Assembly: GCA_963835085.1 (NCBI GenBank)
Contig: CAWIED010000002.1
Coordinates: 186,001 to 250,000 of the forward strand
Length of the DNA: 64,000 nt
Source: JBDIAG01 sp963835085
GTDB lineage: Bacteria; Actinomycetota; Actinomycetes; Actinomycetales; CAWJMD01
Reading direction: 5' to 3'
Part shown: positions 53,824 through 63,727 of the stretch, in pieces
Numbering within the stretch: the stretch's first letter is position 1
How the letters are laid out: every line of letters starts with the position of its first letter
Translations under genes and position numbers: made by a program
The notes under the pieces: generated by a model
Database searches by the model: none
What the model was told of the DNA's origin: nothing
The model's input: only the letters and a program-made list of their open reading frames with translations

Positions 53824-54021
53824 TCACGCGAAGATTCGGACGGAACCTTGCGGCACCCACGGCGTGGGCACAGGGCCCGTTGGGAATACAGCCGCGAGGG
53901 TTCGGACGGAACCTTGCGGCACCCACGGCGCGGAAACAAGGCCACTGGGAATGCTGACCCGAAGATCCAGGCCGAACCTTGCGGGTCGCACGGCAGCGAC
54001 GCAGGGCCCGCTGGGGATGTT
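53824..54021 (+). repeat. Family 3 repeat, three tandem units ending at a start codon
   Basis: Three units begin with CGCGAAGATTCGGACGGAAC, CGCGAGGGTTCGGACGGAAC and CCGAAGATCCAGGCCGAACC. Each has a hairpin around TTGCGGCACCCACGG. The last one ends CGCTGGGGATGTTGA, and this ATG (54017) is the likely start of the histidine kinase. The units lie between the divergent GT39 gene and the kinase gene. Confidence 0.85.
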
Positions 54022-55402
54022 GAACCGGTTGTCGTTGCGGCGACGAGTGCTGCTGTTGTCGGGTATTGCGTTGCTGCTGGGCCTCGGGGTCGGGGTGGCA
54101 GGCTTCGCGCTGTTGCTCGACCGGATGATCGACCGGGCGGCTGCCTCCGCCGCGCAGGAACAGTCGGTGCATCTGGCGCAGTTCATCTCCTACGGCGATG
54201 TCAAGGCCGTCGACGCCGTGCAGGACGAGCCCAGCAAGGGCTCGGTGCTGCAGCTGCTCGACATGAACGGGCAGGTGGTGGCGGCATCGGACCGTGAGGG
54301 GCGGGCACGGCAGATCGGCACCGCGACGCCGGCGGTTGGGCATTCGGTCACGGAGGAGGTCAGCGGTTTCGGACCTGACAAGGACGACTACATCGTGGTC
54401 GCCCGAGGCATTCAGGACCCGCAAGGCCACACCTATGTGTTGATCGTGGCGACCCCGCTCGACGTGGAGAACACCACCCTCTGGTCGGCCACGGTATTGC
54501 TGGGTCTGGGCACGCTGACGCTGGTGGGTCTGATGCTGCTGCTGATCAAGCGGATCATCGACGGTGCCCTCAAACCGGTAGAACAGATCAGGTCACACGT
54601 GGAACGGATCCGGGATGCCCGTCGTCCTGAACTGCTCCCTGTGCCGCCCACCGGGGACGAGATCGCCCGCCTGGCCGAGACCATGAACGCGATGCTTGCC
54701 CGGCTCGATCGGGCAGACGCAAGCGTGCGCACTTTCGTCTCCGACGCCTCGCACGAATTGCGCAGTCCGCTGGCGACGATGCGGGTGGCCCTGGAGGCTC
54801 CAAGCGCACAAGAGGACCTGCTGCTGTTCACCGAACGCGATGCGGTGATGTATCACGAGGTCATCCGGATGCAGCTGCTCGTCGACGACCTATTGACGCT
54901 GGCCCGCGCCGACGACGACGCCCTGGCCCTGGCCGTCGACGAGGTGGACGTCGACGATCTGCTGCACCAGGAGGTGCGTCGGCTGCGCGCCACCGCCGAT
55001 CATCCGATCGTCGCCGATATCAACGCAGCGCGGGTGCAGGGCGACTCGGCCCGGCTGGCCCAGGTGCTGCGCAACCTCATCGACAACGCCAACCGGCACA
55101 CGACCAACCGGGTGCAGCTGTCCGTCGACACCGTGGCGGGGTGGGTGGTGCTGCGCGTCGACAACGACGGCGCGCCCATCCCCGTGGCGGAGCGCGAGTC
55201 CGTCTTCGACCGGTTCACCCGGTTGGAGGCCGCCCGGGAGCGCGACCGCGGCGGTAGCGGGCTGGGACTGGCGATCGCCCGCACCATCGTCGAGGCGCAC
55301 CACGGGACGATCCGCGCCGGCGAGACTCCACAGGGAACCTGTCGGTTCGAGGTGAGGTTACCTGCCGTGTGGGAGCCTGAGCCGATCGGTCGCGAGGTGT
55401 AG
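54017..55402 (+). CDS. Sensor histidine kinase
   Basis: 461 residues. A first transmembrane helix lies at about 13-35, an external sensor domain at about 40-145, and a second helix at about 148-170, followed by HAMP. The phospho-accepting His is in SDASHELRSPLATM (about residue 247). The ATP-binding site shows NLIDNANRHT, and GSGLGLAIARTIVEAHHG. The sensed signal is unknown. The response regulator gene lies tail-to-tail on the other strand, an unusual arrangement. The start codon lies within a repeat unit, without a normal ribosome binding site. Confidence 0.93.
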   Translation: MLNRLSLRRRVLLLSGIALLLGLGVGVAGFALLLDRMIDRAAASAAQEQSVHLAQFISYGDVKAVDAVQDEPSKGSVLQLLDMNGQVVAASDREGRARQIGTATPAVGHSVTEEVSGFGPDKDDYIVVARGIQDPQGHTYVLIVATPLDVENTTLWSATVLLGLGTLTLVGLMLLLIKRIIDGALKPVEQIRSHVERIRDARRPELLPVPPTGDEIARLAETMNAMLARLDRADASVRTFVSDASHELRSPLATMRVALEAPSAQEDLLLFTERDAVMYHEVIRMQLLVDDLLTLARADDDALALAVDEVDVDDLLHQEVRRLRATADHPIVADINAARVQGDSARLAQVLRNLIDNANRHTTNRVQLSVDTVAGWVVLRVDNDGAPIPVAERESVFDRFTRLEAARERDRGGSGLGLAIARTIVEAHHGTIRAGETPQGTCRFEVRLPAVWEPEPIGREV

Positions 55403-55417
55403 GCCCTGGGCCCAGAC

Positions 55418-56122
55418 CTAGCGCGACTCGGCCGCGTGCTCGACCGGCTCCGGGGTGGAGAGTAGGCGGTAACCCATGCCGCGGACGGTCTGCAGGCTCA
55501 GTACGTCGAAAGCGGCGTCGATCTTGCGCCGTAAGTAGCCCACGTAGACCTCCACGATGTTCTCGCTGCCGTCGAAGGCCGGATCCCACACGTTGTCGAG
55601 GATCTCTGCCTTGGAGAGCACGTCGTCGGGGTGCCGCATGAAGTAGTGCAGTAGCGCAAACTCCTTGGAGGTCAACTGAATCTGCGTTCCCGATCGGGTG
55701 ACGAGGCGTTTGTTGGGATCGAGCTGCAGATCGCCGACCGCCAGCGTGACCGGGCGTTGCGGAGCGCCGCGTCGCACGAGGGCGCGCAGCCGGGCAACCA
55801 GCACGATGAAGCTGAACGGCTTGGTGAGGTAGTCGTCGGCGCCGAGTTCGAAGGCGTCGGTTTGGTCGTACTCGCCGTCTTTGGCGGTGAGCATCATCGT
55901 GGGGGTCCAGATCTTGAGCTCGCGAATGTGCTTGAGCACGTCGTAGCCGTTTCTGCCCGGCAGCATGATGTCGAGGACGATGACGTCATAGGGGTTCTCG
56001 GTGGCCAGCCACTCCCCGGTGACGCCATCGTTGGCCACATCTACCACGAAGCCCTCATTGGTCAGGGCACGATGAAGCGTCTGGGCGAGAGCGACCTCAT
56101 CTTCGACCAGCAGAATGCGCAT
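55418..56122 (-). CDS. OmpR-family response regulator
   Basis: 234 residues. The receiver domain has the acidic pair in LLVEDEVA, the phospho-accepting Asp 51 in VIVLDIMLPG, and the Lys in YLTKPFSF (about 101). The winged-helix DNA-binding domain (about 130-222) shows LTSKEFALLHYFMRHPDDVLSK. It is a transcription factor. The kinase gene at 54017 is convergent with a gap of 15 bp, so the two probably work together though they are not in one operon. Confidence 0.95.
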   Translation of the reverse strand: MRILLVEDEVALAQTLHRALTNEGFVVDVANDGVTGEWLATENPYDVIVLDIMLPGRNGYDVLKHIRELKIWTPTMMLTAKDGEYDQTDAFELGADDYLTKPFSFIVLVARLRALVRRGAPQRPVTLAVGDLQLDPNKRLVTRSGTQIQLTSKEFALLHYFMRHPDDVLSKAEILDNVWDPAFDGSENIVEVYVGYLRRKIDAAFDVLSLQTVRGMGYRLLSTPEPVEHAAESR

Positions 56123-56171
56123 AATGCGAGCGTAGGCAGCAGTGCTGAGTGATTCCTGAGCAAAGTAGCCC

Positions 56172-56382
56172 GGCTCCGCCGAGTGGGAGCGCGCAGCATC
56201 CGCGGGCTGATTCGCTGGGCAAGCTCGGCCAGGGCGGCGTCGTGCCCCTGCCGTTCGAAGGCGATGCGCACGAGACCCGCGTTGGTGGCCGCCAGCAACA
56301 GCGGCCCGACCGGACTGTCGCGCACCACATAGCCGACATCGAGAATGCCCTCGTGCTGCGCCTGTGTGCGCAACCGCGCCAA
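56172..56382 (-). pseudogene. Truncated O6-alkylguanine-DNA alkyltransferase (Ogt) fragment
   Basis: On the minus strand this encodes GILDVGYVVRDSPVGPLLLA, then ATNAGLVRIAFERQG and ISPRMLRAPTR. This is the N-terminal domain of methylated-DNA--protein-cysteine methyltransferase. The active-site part (PCHR) is missing; the frame then runs into the region upstream of the response regulator. A dead gene fragment. Confidence 0.78.
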
Positions 56383-56472
56383 GAGCCGATTGGGGACAGG
56401 GGCGGTTCGCGCAGAGTCATACCGGGCAGACGAGTGGTGCGGATGTGGCGTGAGATGCGGGTCGCGTGCCCT

Positions 56473-57261
56473 TTACTGCAAGGGCAGTTCGAGCAGGCGG
56501 CGGCATTCTTCGATGCGCAGGCTGAAGAGATCGTGGGCGTCCTCGACGGCGAAGCGGAGGTGCCCGAAGGCCTCTGTGCAGATGAAGCCGTACAAGCCCT
56601 GCCAGCAGAGCAGCAGGGTGACGGTCGAATCCACGTCGAGTGGGACGCCGGTGCGGTCGAGGAACAGCTGCACCTGTTGTCGCAGGCCGGAGGAGACCTC
56701 TTGCTGCGGCGGGGGGACACCGGCGGTCTGGGCGAGTTCGACGAACAATGAGATCCACACCCGGCCGAAGCGTGCACCGCGCGCGGGGCGACCTGCACTG
56801 TCGAAGGTGAGCACCGGGTCGTCAGGACTGCCCACGCCGGGCACGGGTGCTCCGAACAGCAGCGAGAACTCCGGGCCGTGCTCTAGCGCCCAGCTCCGGA
56901 ACGACCACATCGTATTGAGGAACCTGCAGGTCAGAGACCTGTCCGGCGCGGGCGCCGATGCCTGTTCCAGATGGATGGCGAGCTCGTCGTAGAGCTGTGC
57001 CACGACCTCTTCGAGCAAGGCCTCGCGCGAGCTGAAGTAGCGGTAGATCGCCGGCGCAGTCATATCGAGCCGACTGGCGACGGCCCGCAGCGTCACAGCC
57101 GCCCAGCCGCCGTCGACGAGCTCGGCTCGCGCGGCCTCCACGAGCTCGGCACGGGTAGCCGCGCGCAGACGCTCGCGCCGCGTGGCGGCTGTGCGTACGG
57201 CTACGTCGTCGGTGGAGCGGGGACGCGGGAGGCCGTTCGGGACAGGATCGACGGCCGACAT
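56473..57261 (-). CDS. TetR-family transcriptional regulator
   Basis: About 262 residues from the ATG at 57261 (MSAVDPVPNG); other in-frame ATGs lie up to 57306. The N-terminal helix-turn-helix (LVEAARAELVDGGWAAVTLRAVASRLDMTAPAIYRYFSSREALLEEV, given here only as a position: residues about 37-85) is typical of TetR. The C-terminal domain has the layout of the WHG-type. No divergent target gene is adjacent; the truncated ogt fragment lies downstream. Ligand unknown. Confidence 0.88.
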   Translation of the reverse strand: MSAVDPVPNGLPRPRSTDDVAVRTAATRRERLRAATRAELVEAARAELVDGGWAAVTLRAVASRLDMTAPAIYRYFSSREALLEEVVAQLYDELAIHLEQASAPAPDRSLTCRFLNTMWSFRSWALEHGPEFSLLFGAPVPGVGSPDDPVLTFDSAGRPARGARFGRVWISLFVELAQTAGVPPPQQEVSSGLRQQVQLFLDRTGVPLDVDSTVTLLLCWQGLYGFICTEAFGHLRFAVEDAHDLFSLRIEECRRLLELPLQ

Positions 57262-57422
57262 GCGCTCGACGATACCTAATTCCGCCATTGAGAACATTGA
57301 TCGCAATCACAGCTTTCGCTGGCCATGAGTGCCAAAGCTCACACTGGCTGGCGGTGATTGCCGCTGTTGCGCGCAGCGCCGCTTAGGCGGTTCTGGCGCG
57401 GGGCGGGGCGCCTATTTCGCAG

Positions 57423-57462
57423 GCTATGTCGATGCCCCGGGCCGCGGGGCATTGCCATAGCG
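57423..57462. repeat. Family 2 palindrome, copy 2
   Basis: GCTATGTCGATGCCCCG and CGGGGCATTGCCATAGC form a stem with a few mismatches. The same motif is at 29226. It lies in the 430-bp gap between the TetR gene and the small gene at 57738, in which I see no gene. Confidence 0.75.
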
Positions 57463-57570
57463 CGTTCGACCTGGGCGGTTCCGGCCGGGGCGCGGTGGAT
57501 GGTCGAGATCGAGCGTGCGACGCCGGGCGGTGGTTGGGCAGCAAGTGAGGGCAGGCGCTGTCGTTTTCGG

Positions 57571-57612
57571 GCGCTGTGTCACTGACCCGGCTCGCGGGGC
57601 ATTGTCATAGCT
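57571..57612. repeat. Family 2 palindrome, copy 3 (degenerate left arm)
   Basis: The right arm CGCGGGGCATTGTCATAGC is intact, but the left arm GCGCTGTGTCACTGACCCGG has diverged. The position close to copy 2 suggests a tandem origin. Confidence 0.6.
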
Positions 57613-57624
57613 CGCCTGGTCTGG

Positions 57625-57680
57625 TCGCCCCGGCCTGGTGGCCCGGACCGGTCGCCCGGCCCGGACCGGTCGCCCGGCCG
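57625..57680 (+). repeat. Short GC-rich tandem repeat
   Basis: GCCCGGACCGGTCGCCCG occurs twice with a period of about 20 bp, and a partial related copy precedes it. It is low-complexity DNA next to the family 2 palindromes. Confidence 0.6.
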
Positions 57681-57737
57681 AAATGGAGTGCGGTGGCAAC
57701 CGGACCAAGGGCGACTGGGCCCGTTCTACCGACTCTC

Positions 57738-57959
57738 TCAGTCAGTGTGGCCGGCGAGAGCGACGAGTACTCCTGCGACGGCGAAGTACTTGTTTGATCC
57801 AAGGTCCTTGATGGTCTTGATGCCGAGTTGGCCGAGGATTTCGTCGTGCTTCTCGGTGAGACCGGCCAAGGCCGACGGCGGAGCCGCCAGAATCTCTTCG
57901 AGCGACTTGTTCTCATAGGCCTTGTCGAGCTTCTTGTCGAGCGTGACCGGAACAGGCAT
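57738..57959 (-). CDS. Small helical protein (HhH-like)
   Basis: 73 residues from the ATG at 57959, with GGAGG upstream. The segment LAAPPSALAGLTEKHDEILGQLGIKTIKDLGSNKYF has the look of a helix-hairpin-helix (a G-hydrophobic-x-x-hydrophobic pattern with IKTIKDLG), as in small proteins found widely in bacteria. It may bind DNA or another protein. Function unknown. Confidence 0.75.
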   Translation of the reverse strand: MPVPVTLDKKLDKAYENKSLEEILAAPPSALAGLTEKHDEILGQLGIKTIKDLGSNKYFAVAGVLVALAGHTD

Positions 57960-58184
57960 GTGGGCACCTCCGTGACGTGACGTCGGCGTACCCGACGTGT
58001 CGTAGGTCACTGTAGAGACGAATCCGTACGCCACGAGCAGTCGGGCGTCCGGACACGCCGCACCATTCACCAGCCTCCACTCAGCTTCGATGAAGGCTGA
58101 GCGAATACTGAGTTCTGTGCCCTGATTGTCCTCTGACTGTTGCCAGTTTCCCCTGCAGTTCGAGGCTTTTCGTCCGGACTCTGT

Positions 58185-58850
58185 TCAGGAGCGGCAGGGT
58201 CTTCCGATCGGCAGGGCGACCTGGGTGAGCGTGGACCCGGTCGTCACCTCCAGCCGCACACACGAGGGTTCGTCCACCCAGACTCCGCCCACGAAGGCCA
58301 ACCAGTGGCCCGCCGTACCCGGACAGGCTGGGATGCTCTGTGCGCTGCCCGGCACGCCGGGCCAGCCTCCCCAGGAGACAACGGCGCCCTCGGTCACGAC
58401 CTTGAGTTCGGAGGCGACGTTGGGGCGCACCAGCAGACCGATCTTGCTGAAAAGCCTGGGCACGCTTGGGTCTCCGGACGGTGCAGCCTCAAGCGTCGGC
58501 GATCTAGGCGCGATCGGCAGTGCGATTGCGTCGTTGATTGTCGTGTAGTCGTCGCTTGCAAGCGAGCCGCCGCCCACGTTCGGCGTTGTGTCGCCGCTTG
58601 ATGCTCCGTTGGCATCACCGGGTTCCTGCTCCTCGCCCGCCGCATGGGCGCAGTCGAAGCCGGTTGCCTCGGCCGGGATCGATGGGCGGGCTCCCGTGCC
58701 GACGGTCGTCGGTTCGTTGGCAACTGTGGACCCATCAGTCACCGTATAGCTGCCTGATGCCGGGTAGCTGCCTGACGCCGGCCCCGATGTGCAGGCAACC
58801 AGCACCGAACAGCAGATCAGCTCCACGAGAACCGGACCGAACCTACCCAT
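58185..58850 (-). CDS. Putative lipoprotein
   Basis: 221 residues. A signal peptide ends in CCSVLVACTSG (lipobox Cys about residue 20), followed by a Ser/Thr/Gly-rich linker (to about 90) and a small globular domain (FSKIGLLVRPNVASELKVV, then WGGWPGVPGSAQSIPACPGTAGHW). Three Cys residues near the C-terminus could form a disulphide. I do not recognise the family. Function unknown. Confidence 0.72.
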   Translation of the reverse strand: MGRFGPVLVELICCSVLVACTSGPASGSYPASGSYTVTDGSTVANEPTTVGTGARPSIPAEATGFDCAHAAGEEQEPGDANGASSGDTTPNVGGGSLASDDYTTINDAIALPIAPRSPTLEAAPSGDPSVPRLFSKIGLLVRPNVASELKVVTEGAVVSWGGWPGVPGSAQSIPACPGTAGHWLAFVGGVWVDEPSCVRLEVTTGSTLTQVALPIGRPCRS

Positions 58851-59084
58851 CGGTCCATCATCGCCCCCTGATATCCCCGGGCGGATCGCTCATTCCGCGG
58901 ACTCGTCGGCAGGCTGCCAGTTCTCTGGGCGGCCCGCTCGAATCCTCAAACTCTCCGGGCAGGTCGCCGGCCTCTGGATGATCCATTCCAAGGTCAGTGG
59001 GCGAGCGGATCGGGTGGCTTGTGACGGATGACGGCGGTGAGAATGAGGACGCGGTCGGCTCAGAGCCGGGTTGGACCCGGACGG

Positions 59085-59175
59085 TGTCCGGAATCCGGCA
59101 CCAGCGCCAGCCGTAAGAGATCGGCTGAGCACGAAAACCTCAGCCCACTGCAGGAAGCGAGCCGGATTCCGGACA
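59085..59175. repeat. Dispersed stem element, family 1, copy D
   Basis: TGTCCGGAATCCGGC and GCCGGATTCCGGACA are exact complements of 15 bp; the core ATCGGCTGAGCACGA is in the middle. It is one of two copies in the 573-bp gap between the lipoprotein gene and the malic enzyme gene. I see no gene in this gap. Confidence 0.88.
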
Positions 59176-59305
59176 TCCCAGCGCCGCGAGCAGCTATCGA
59201 CCACCCAGCGCCGCACTCACCCGCCCGCAGGCGCCGACAGAGGAACCCTTGCGCACCTCCCACCCGTGCCCGACCAGGCTGATCGTGCGAGGGCCACCCG
59301 AGCGG

Positions 59306-59393
59306 TGTCCCAAATTCGACACGATCGCGAACCACCGATGTCGGCTGAGCACGACACCACACCCACCACAACGATCGTGTCGACGATGGGACA
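59306..59393. repeat. Dispersed stem element, family 1, copy E (diverged arms)
   Basis: TGTCCCA...TTCGACACGATCG pairs with CGATCGTGTCGA...TGGGACA, so the stem is kept although most of its bases differ from those of copies A-D. The core GTCGGCTGAGCACGA is intact. It lies about 30 bp after the malic enzyme stop. Confidence 0.8.
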
Positions 59394-59423
59394 CACCCCA
59401 GGCCGGGCTCCCCGCCCGAGTCG

Positions 59424-60830
<1,407 letters not shown>

Positions 60831-61101
60831 GCGCGCGAGGTTATCGTCTCCGCGAAACGCCCTCCCCTAGTGCCCGGCACTGGGTATCCTGCAGGGGCTG
60901 CCGGAGGCTATCGGGGGGCTGAGGGCAGGCCTGGCGCGAATTATCGGTTGACTTAATTGGGCGGTCCTCTCGCTGAAAGGCGTCCGGGAGCCCATCGTGA
61001 CTGTCTCGAGTCATGCTCGGGGGACTTGCTGGTTGCCGGTGACCGTGGGGAGGCGGTGTACTGCGCCAGGCCGGTGATGCTCAGGGAAAGGATGGACGAT
61101 C

Positions 61102-61881
61102 GTGCTGACGCCACCCTTCAATGACGACAAGAGAACGGACTGGTCGAGGCTTCAGAACTGGGTGGTTTCCTGGGATCGTCGCCTCGGACGCCGGGATTTC
61201 GTGGTGCTGGTCACCCTGACGTTCTGCGCCATTTCCTATTTCCTGAACGCCGTCCTGGTGGTCAGCTTCAACGGCTGGGCAGGCATGGGGCAATGGGAGA
61301 ACATCGTGCTACCCGTGATCATCCCAGCCGTGATGATGCCGTGCCTGTGCGTGCCGGTGCTCAATATCCTCGCGCATGTCGAGAAGCTCACCGAGAGCTA
61401 TCGCTTCCTGGCCGAACACGACCAGCTCACGGGCGCTCGCAACCGGCATGGATTGTTCGGACTGGCCGACAGACTCCAGGTCGGCACCGTGGTAGTCATC
61501 GCCGATGTCGACCGGATGAAGCAGATCAACGACGAGCACGGGCACCATGTGGGCGACGAGGTGCTGTTGGCAGTGGTCAACCAGTTGCGCGCCCTGATCG
61601 GGGGAGAGGTCGAGATCGCGCGGCTCGGCGGAGACGAGTTCGCCGTCCTGGCGCCTGCCGGGGTGGGAGCGGCACGGCTGCCGGAGATCACGGAGGTCAC
61701 GACCAAGCACGGCGTGACGGCCACCGTCAGCCTCGGCGTGAGCTACTGGGACGGCGACCTCGAGGAGGCCCTGGCCCGGGCTGACCACGCCATGTATCTG
61801 GCCAAGCATCGGCGCGCCGCGCTGCACCAGAACACGGATCCGCTTCGCCCTCCCGTGCCCCGCACGCCGGCCGACTCCTGA
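61102..61881 (+). CDS. GGDEF-domain diguanylate cyclase
   Basis: 259 residues from a GTG start with AAAGGA upstream. Two hydrophobic helices lie at about 34-57 and 68-90, then a GGDEF domain: DVDRMKQINDEHGHHVGDEVL, and RLGGDEFAVL (about 176-185) with the intact active-site GGDEF. The product should make cyclic di-GMP. No I-site RxxD is obvious upstream of GGDEF. It is short and lacks a sensor domain apart from the helices. It is followed by panB after 42 bp on the same strand. Confidence 0.93.
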   Translation: MLTPPFNDDKRTDWSRLQNWVVSWDRRLGRRDFVVLVTLTFCAISYFLNAVLVVSFNGWAGMGQWENIVLPVIIPAVMMPCLCVPVLNILAHVEKLTESYRFLAEHDQLTGARNRHGLFGLADRLQVGTVVVIADVDRMKQINDEHGHHVGDEVLLAVVNQLRALIGGEVEIARLGGDEFAVLAPAGVGAARLPEITEVTTKHGVTATVSLGVSYWDGDLEEALARADHAMYLAKHRRAALHQNTDPLRPPVPRTPADS

Positions 61882-61923
61882 TCGCCTCTGCCGTCTGCGA
61901 CCGGCCATGACTACTCTGCCGGT

Positions 61924-62781
61924 ATGTCAACTCCAGAGACCGAGCCGAGTCCCTATGGTGGCAACATCCCGACCGGCCCTAAACGGGTGCGCGTGCGGCA
62001 CTTCTGGAAGGCGAAGCAGACCAACACCAAGATCGTGGGTCTGACGAGCTACGACTACACGTCGGCCCAGATCTTCGACGAGGCGGGGGTCGACTTCCTG
62101 CTAGTGGGCGACTCGGCCGCCAACATCGTCTACGGCTACGACACGACGCTGCCCATCACCCCCGAAGAGCTCATCGCCTTGTGCCGGGCGGTGGTGCGGG
62201 GTGCCAAGCGAGCGCTCGTGGTGGCCGACCTGCCGTTCGGCTCCTACGAATCGGGCCCGGACGAGGCCTTGCACACGGCGATCCGCTTCATGAAGGAGAC
62301 CGGTGCGCACGCCGTCAAGCTCGAGGGTGGGGAACGCAGTGCGCCGCAGATCGCCGCGATCGTTCAGGCGGGGATTCCGGTGATGGCGCACATCGGGTTC
62401 ACGCCGCAGAGCGAGCACGGTTTCGGTGGGCACGTCATCCAGGGCCGCGGTGATGCCGGCGTCACGCAGCTGCTGGCCGATGCGCGAGCGGTCGAGCAGG
62501 CCGGCGCCTTCAGCGTGGTGCTCGAGATGGTGCCCTCGTCGGCGGCTGCCGAGGTCACCAAGGCGATCAGCATCGCCACGTTGAGCGTGGGGGCCGGGCC
62601 GCACTGCGACGGTCAACTGCTGGTCTGGACGGATTGGGCCGGTTTCACCGGGGGACGGGTGCCGCGCTTCGTCAAGCAGTACGCGCACGTGGGCGACGAT
62701 CTGCGGGCTGCCGTCAAGAGCTTCCGGGCCGATGTCGACGCCGGAATCTATCCGGCACCCGAGCACGAATACCAGGACTGA
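61924..62781 (+). CDS. panB: 3-methyl-2-oxobutanoate hydroxymethyltransferase
   Basis: 285 residues. KIVGLTSYDYTSAQIFDEAGVDFLLVGDSA, MVAGYDTTLPIT-type loop (YGYDTTLPIT) and AHIGFTPQSEHGFGG are the PanB landmarks, with active-site Asp/Glu in DSA and LE residues and the metal-binding Asp in VADLPFG. It makes ketopantoate from 2-oxoisovalerate and 5,10-methylene-THF, the first step of pantothenate synthesis. It has a family-typical extra N-terminal stretch. It is followed after 73 bp by an aldo/keto reductase. Confidence 0.96.
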   Translation: MSTPETEPSPYGGNIPTGPKRVRVRHFWKAKQTNTKIVGLTSYDYTSAQIFDEAGVDFLLVGDSAANIVYGYDTTLPITPEELIALCRAVVRGAKRALVVADLPFGSYESGPDEALHTAIRFMKETGAHAVKLEGGERSAPQIAAIVQAGIPVMAHIGFTPQSEHGFGGHVIQGRGDAGVTQLLADARAVEQAGAFSVVLEMVPSSAAAEVTKAISIATLSVGAGPHCDGQLLVWTDWAGFTGGRVPRFVKQYAHVGDDLRAAVKSFRADVDAGIYPAPEHEYQD

Positions 62782-62854
62782 GCCCCGGCCGGAGGGCACT
62801 GAATCGGAGTCGCCCTACCCGGTCTCGGGGCGAGTTCCGCGTAATCTCCCTCTC

Positions 62855-63694
62855 ATGGCGCAACCCACTGTGACCCTGACCGGCGGACCACGCGACGTGA
62901 CCATGCCTCAGCTGGGCGTCGGCTTCTGGGAGGTGCCGGACGACATCACGAGCGATCTCGTCGAGTACGCCTTGCGGATCGGCTACCGCAGCATCGACAC
63001 GGCGATGATCTACCGGAATGAGGAGGGCGTCGGTCGGGCGTTGGCCGACACCGATGTGCTGCGCGACGAGATCTTCCTGACCACCAAGGTGTGGAACTCC
63101 GACCAGGGATACGACGCCACGCTCAAGGCTCTCGACACGTCGCTGGCCAAGCTCGGCACCGACTATGTCGACCTCTACCTCATCCACTGGCCCACTCCGG
63201 CCCGCGACCGCTACCTCGAGACCTGGCGAGCCATGCGTGAGTTGCGCGCGAGGGGCAAGGCGCGCGCCATCGGCGTGTGCAACTTCAACATCGAGCACCT
63301 GGAGCGGGTGTACGAGGAGTTCGGGGAGTACCCCTCGATCAACCAGATCGAGCTGCATCCGTACCTCACGCAGCCCGAGCTGCGCGCCTTCCACCAGGCC
63401 CACGGCATCGTGACCGAAGACTGGAGTCCGCTGGCGGCGCGGTTGAACCTCATCGAAGACCCGGTGATCACCCAGATCGCCGACGAGGCCGAGTGCACCG
63501 CGGCCCAGGTCGTCTACCGCTGGCACCTCGACCTGGGCAGCGTGGTCATCCCACGCTCGACCCGGGAGTCGCGCCTGGAGGAGAACCGCGCGGTGTTGGA
63601 CGTCCGGCTGACCGACGCCCAGCGCGACGCGATCTCCGCGCTCGATCGGGGCGCGCGCACCGGTCCGGATCCGGCCACGTTCAACCTGGCGTGA
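62855..63694 (+). CDS. Aldo/keto reductase
   Basis: 279 residues from the ATG at 62855 (MAQPTVTLTGGP). The catalytic tetrad is visible: Asp in SIDTAMIYRN with Tyr, Lys in LTTKVWN, and His in YLIHWP. PRSTRESRLEEN is the NADPH-binding loop. It belongs to the AKR5-like 2,5-diketo-gluconate reductase/prostaglandin F synthase group. It reduces aldehydes or ketones with NADPH; the substrate is unknown. Its position after panB recalls a ketopantoate reductase, but this has not been shown for the family. Confidence 0.93.
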   Translation: MAQPTVTLTGGPRDVTMPQLGVGFWEVPDDITSDLVEYALRIGYRSIDTAMIYRNEEGVGRALADTDVLRDEIFLTTKVWNSDQGYDATLKALDTSLAKLGTDYVDLYLIHWPTPARDRYLETWRAMRELRARGKARAIGVCNFNIEHLERVYEEFGEYPSINQIELHPYLTQPELRAFHQAHGIVTEDWSPLAARLNLIEDPVITQIADEAECTAAQVVYRWHLDLGSVVIPRSTRESRLEENRAVLDVRLTDAQRDAISALDRGARTGPDPATFNLA

Positions 63695-63727
63695 GCCTGG
63701 CTCAGGCCAGGCAGCTCAGGGGCGCCG

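Noticed and set aside
57625..57680. Short GC-rich tandem repeat as a regulatory array
   Set aside because: Only about two units and low complexity; nothing beyond composition supports a function.
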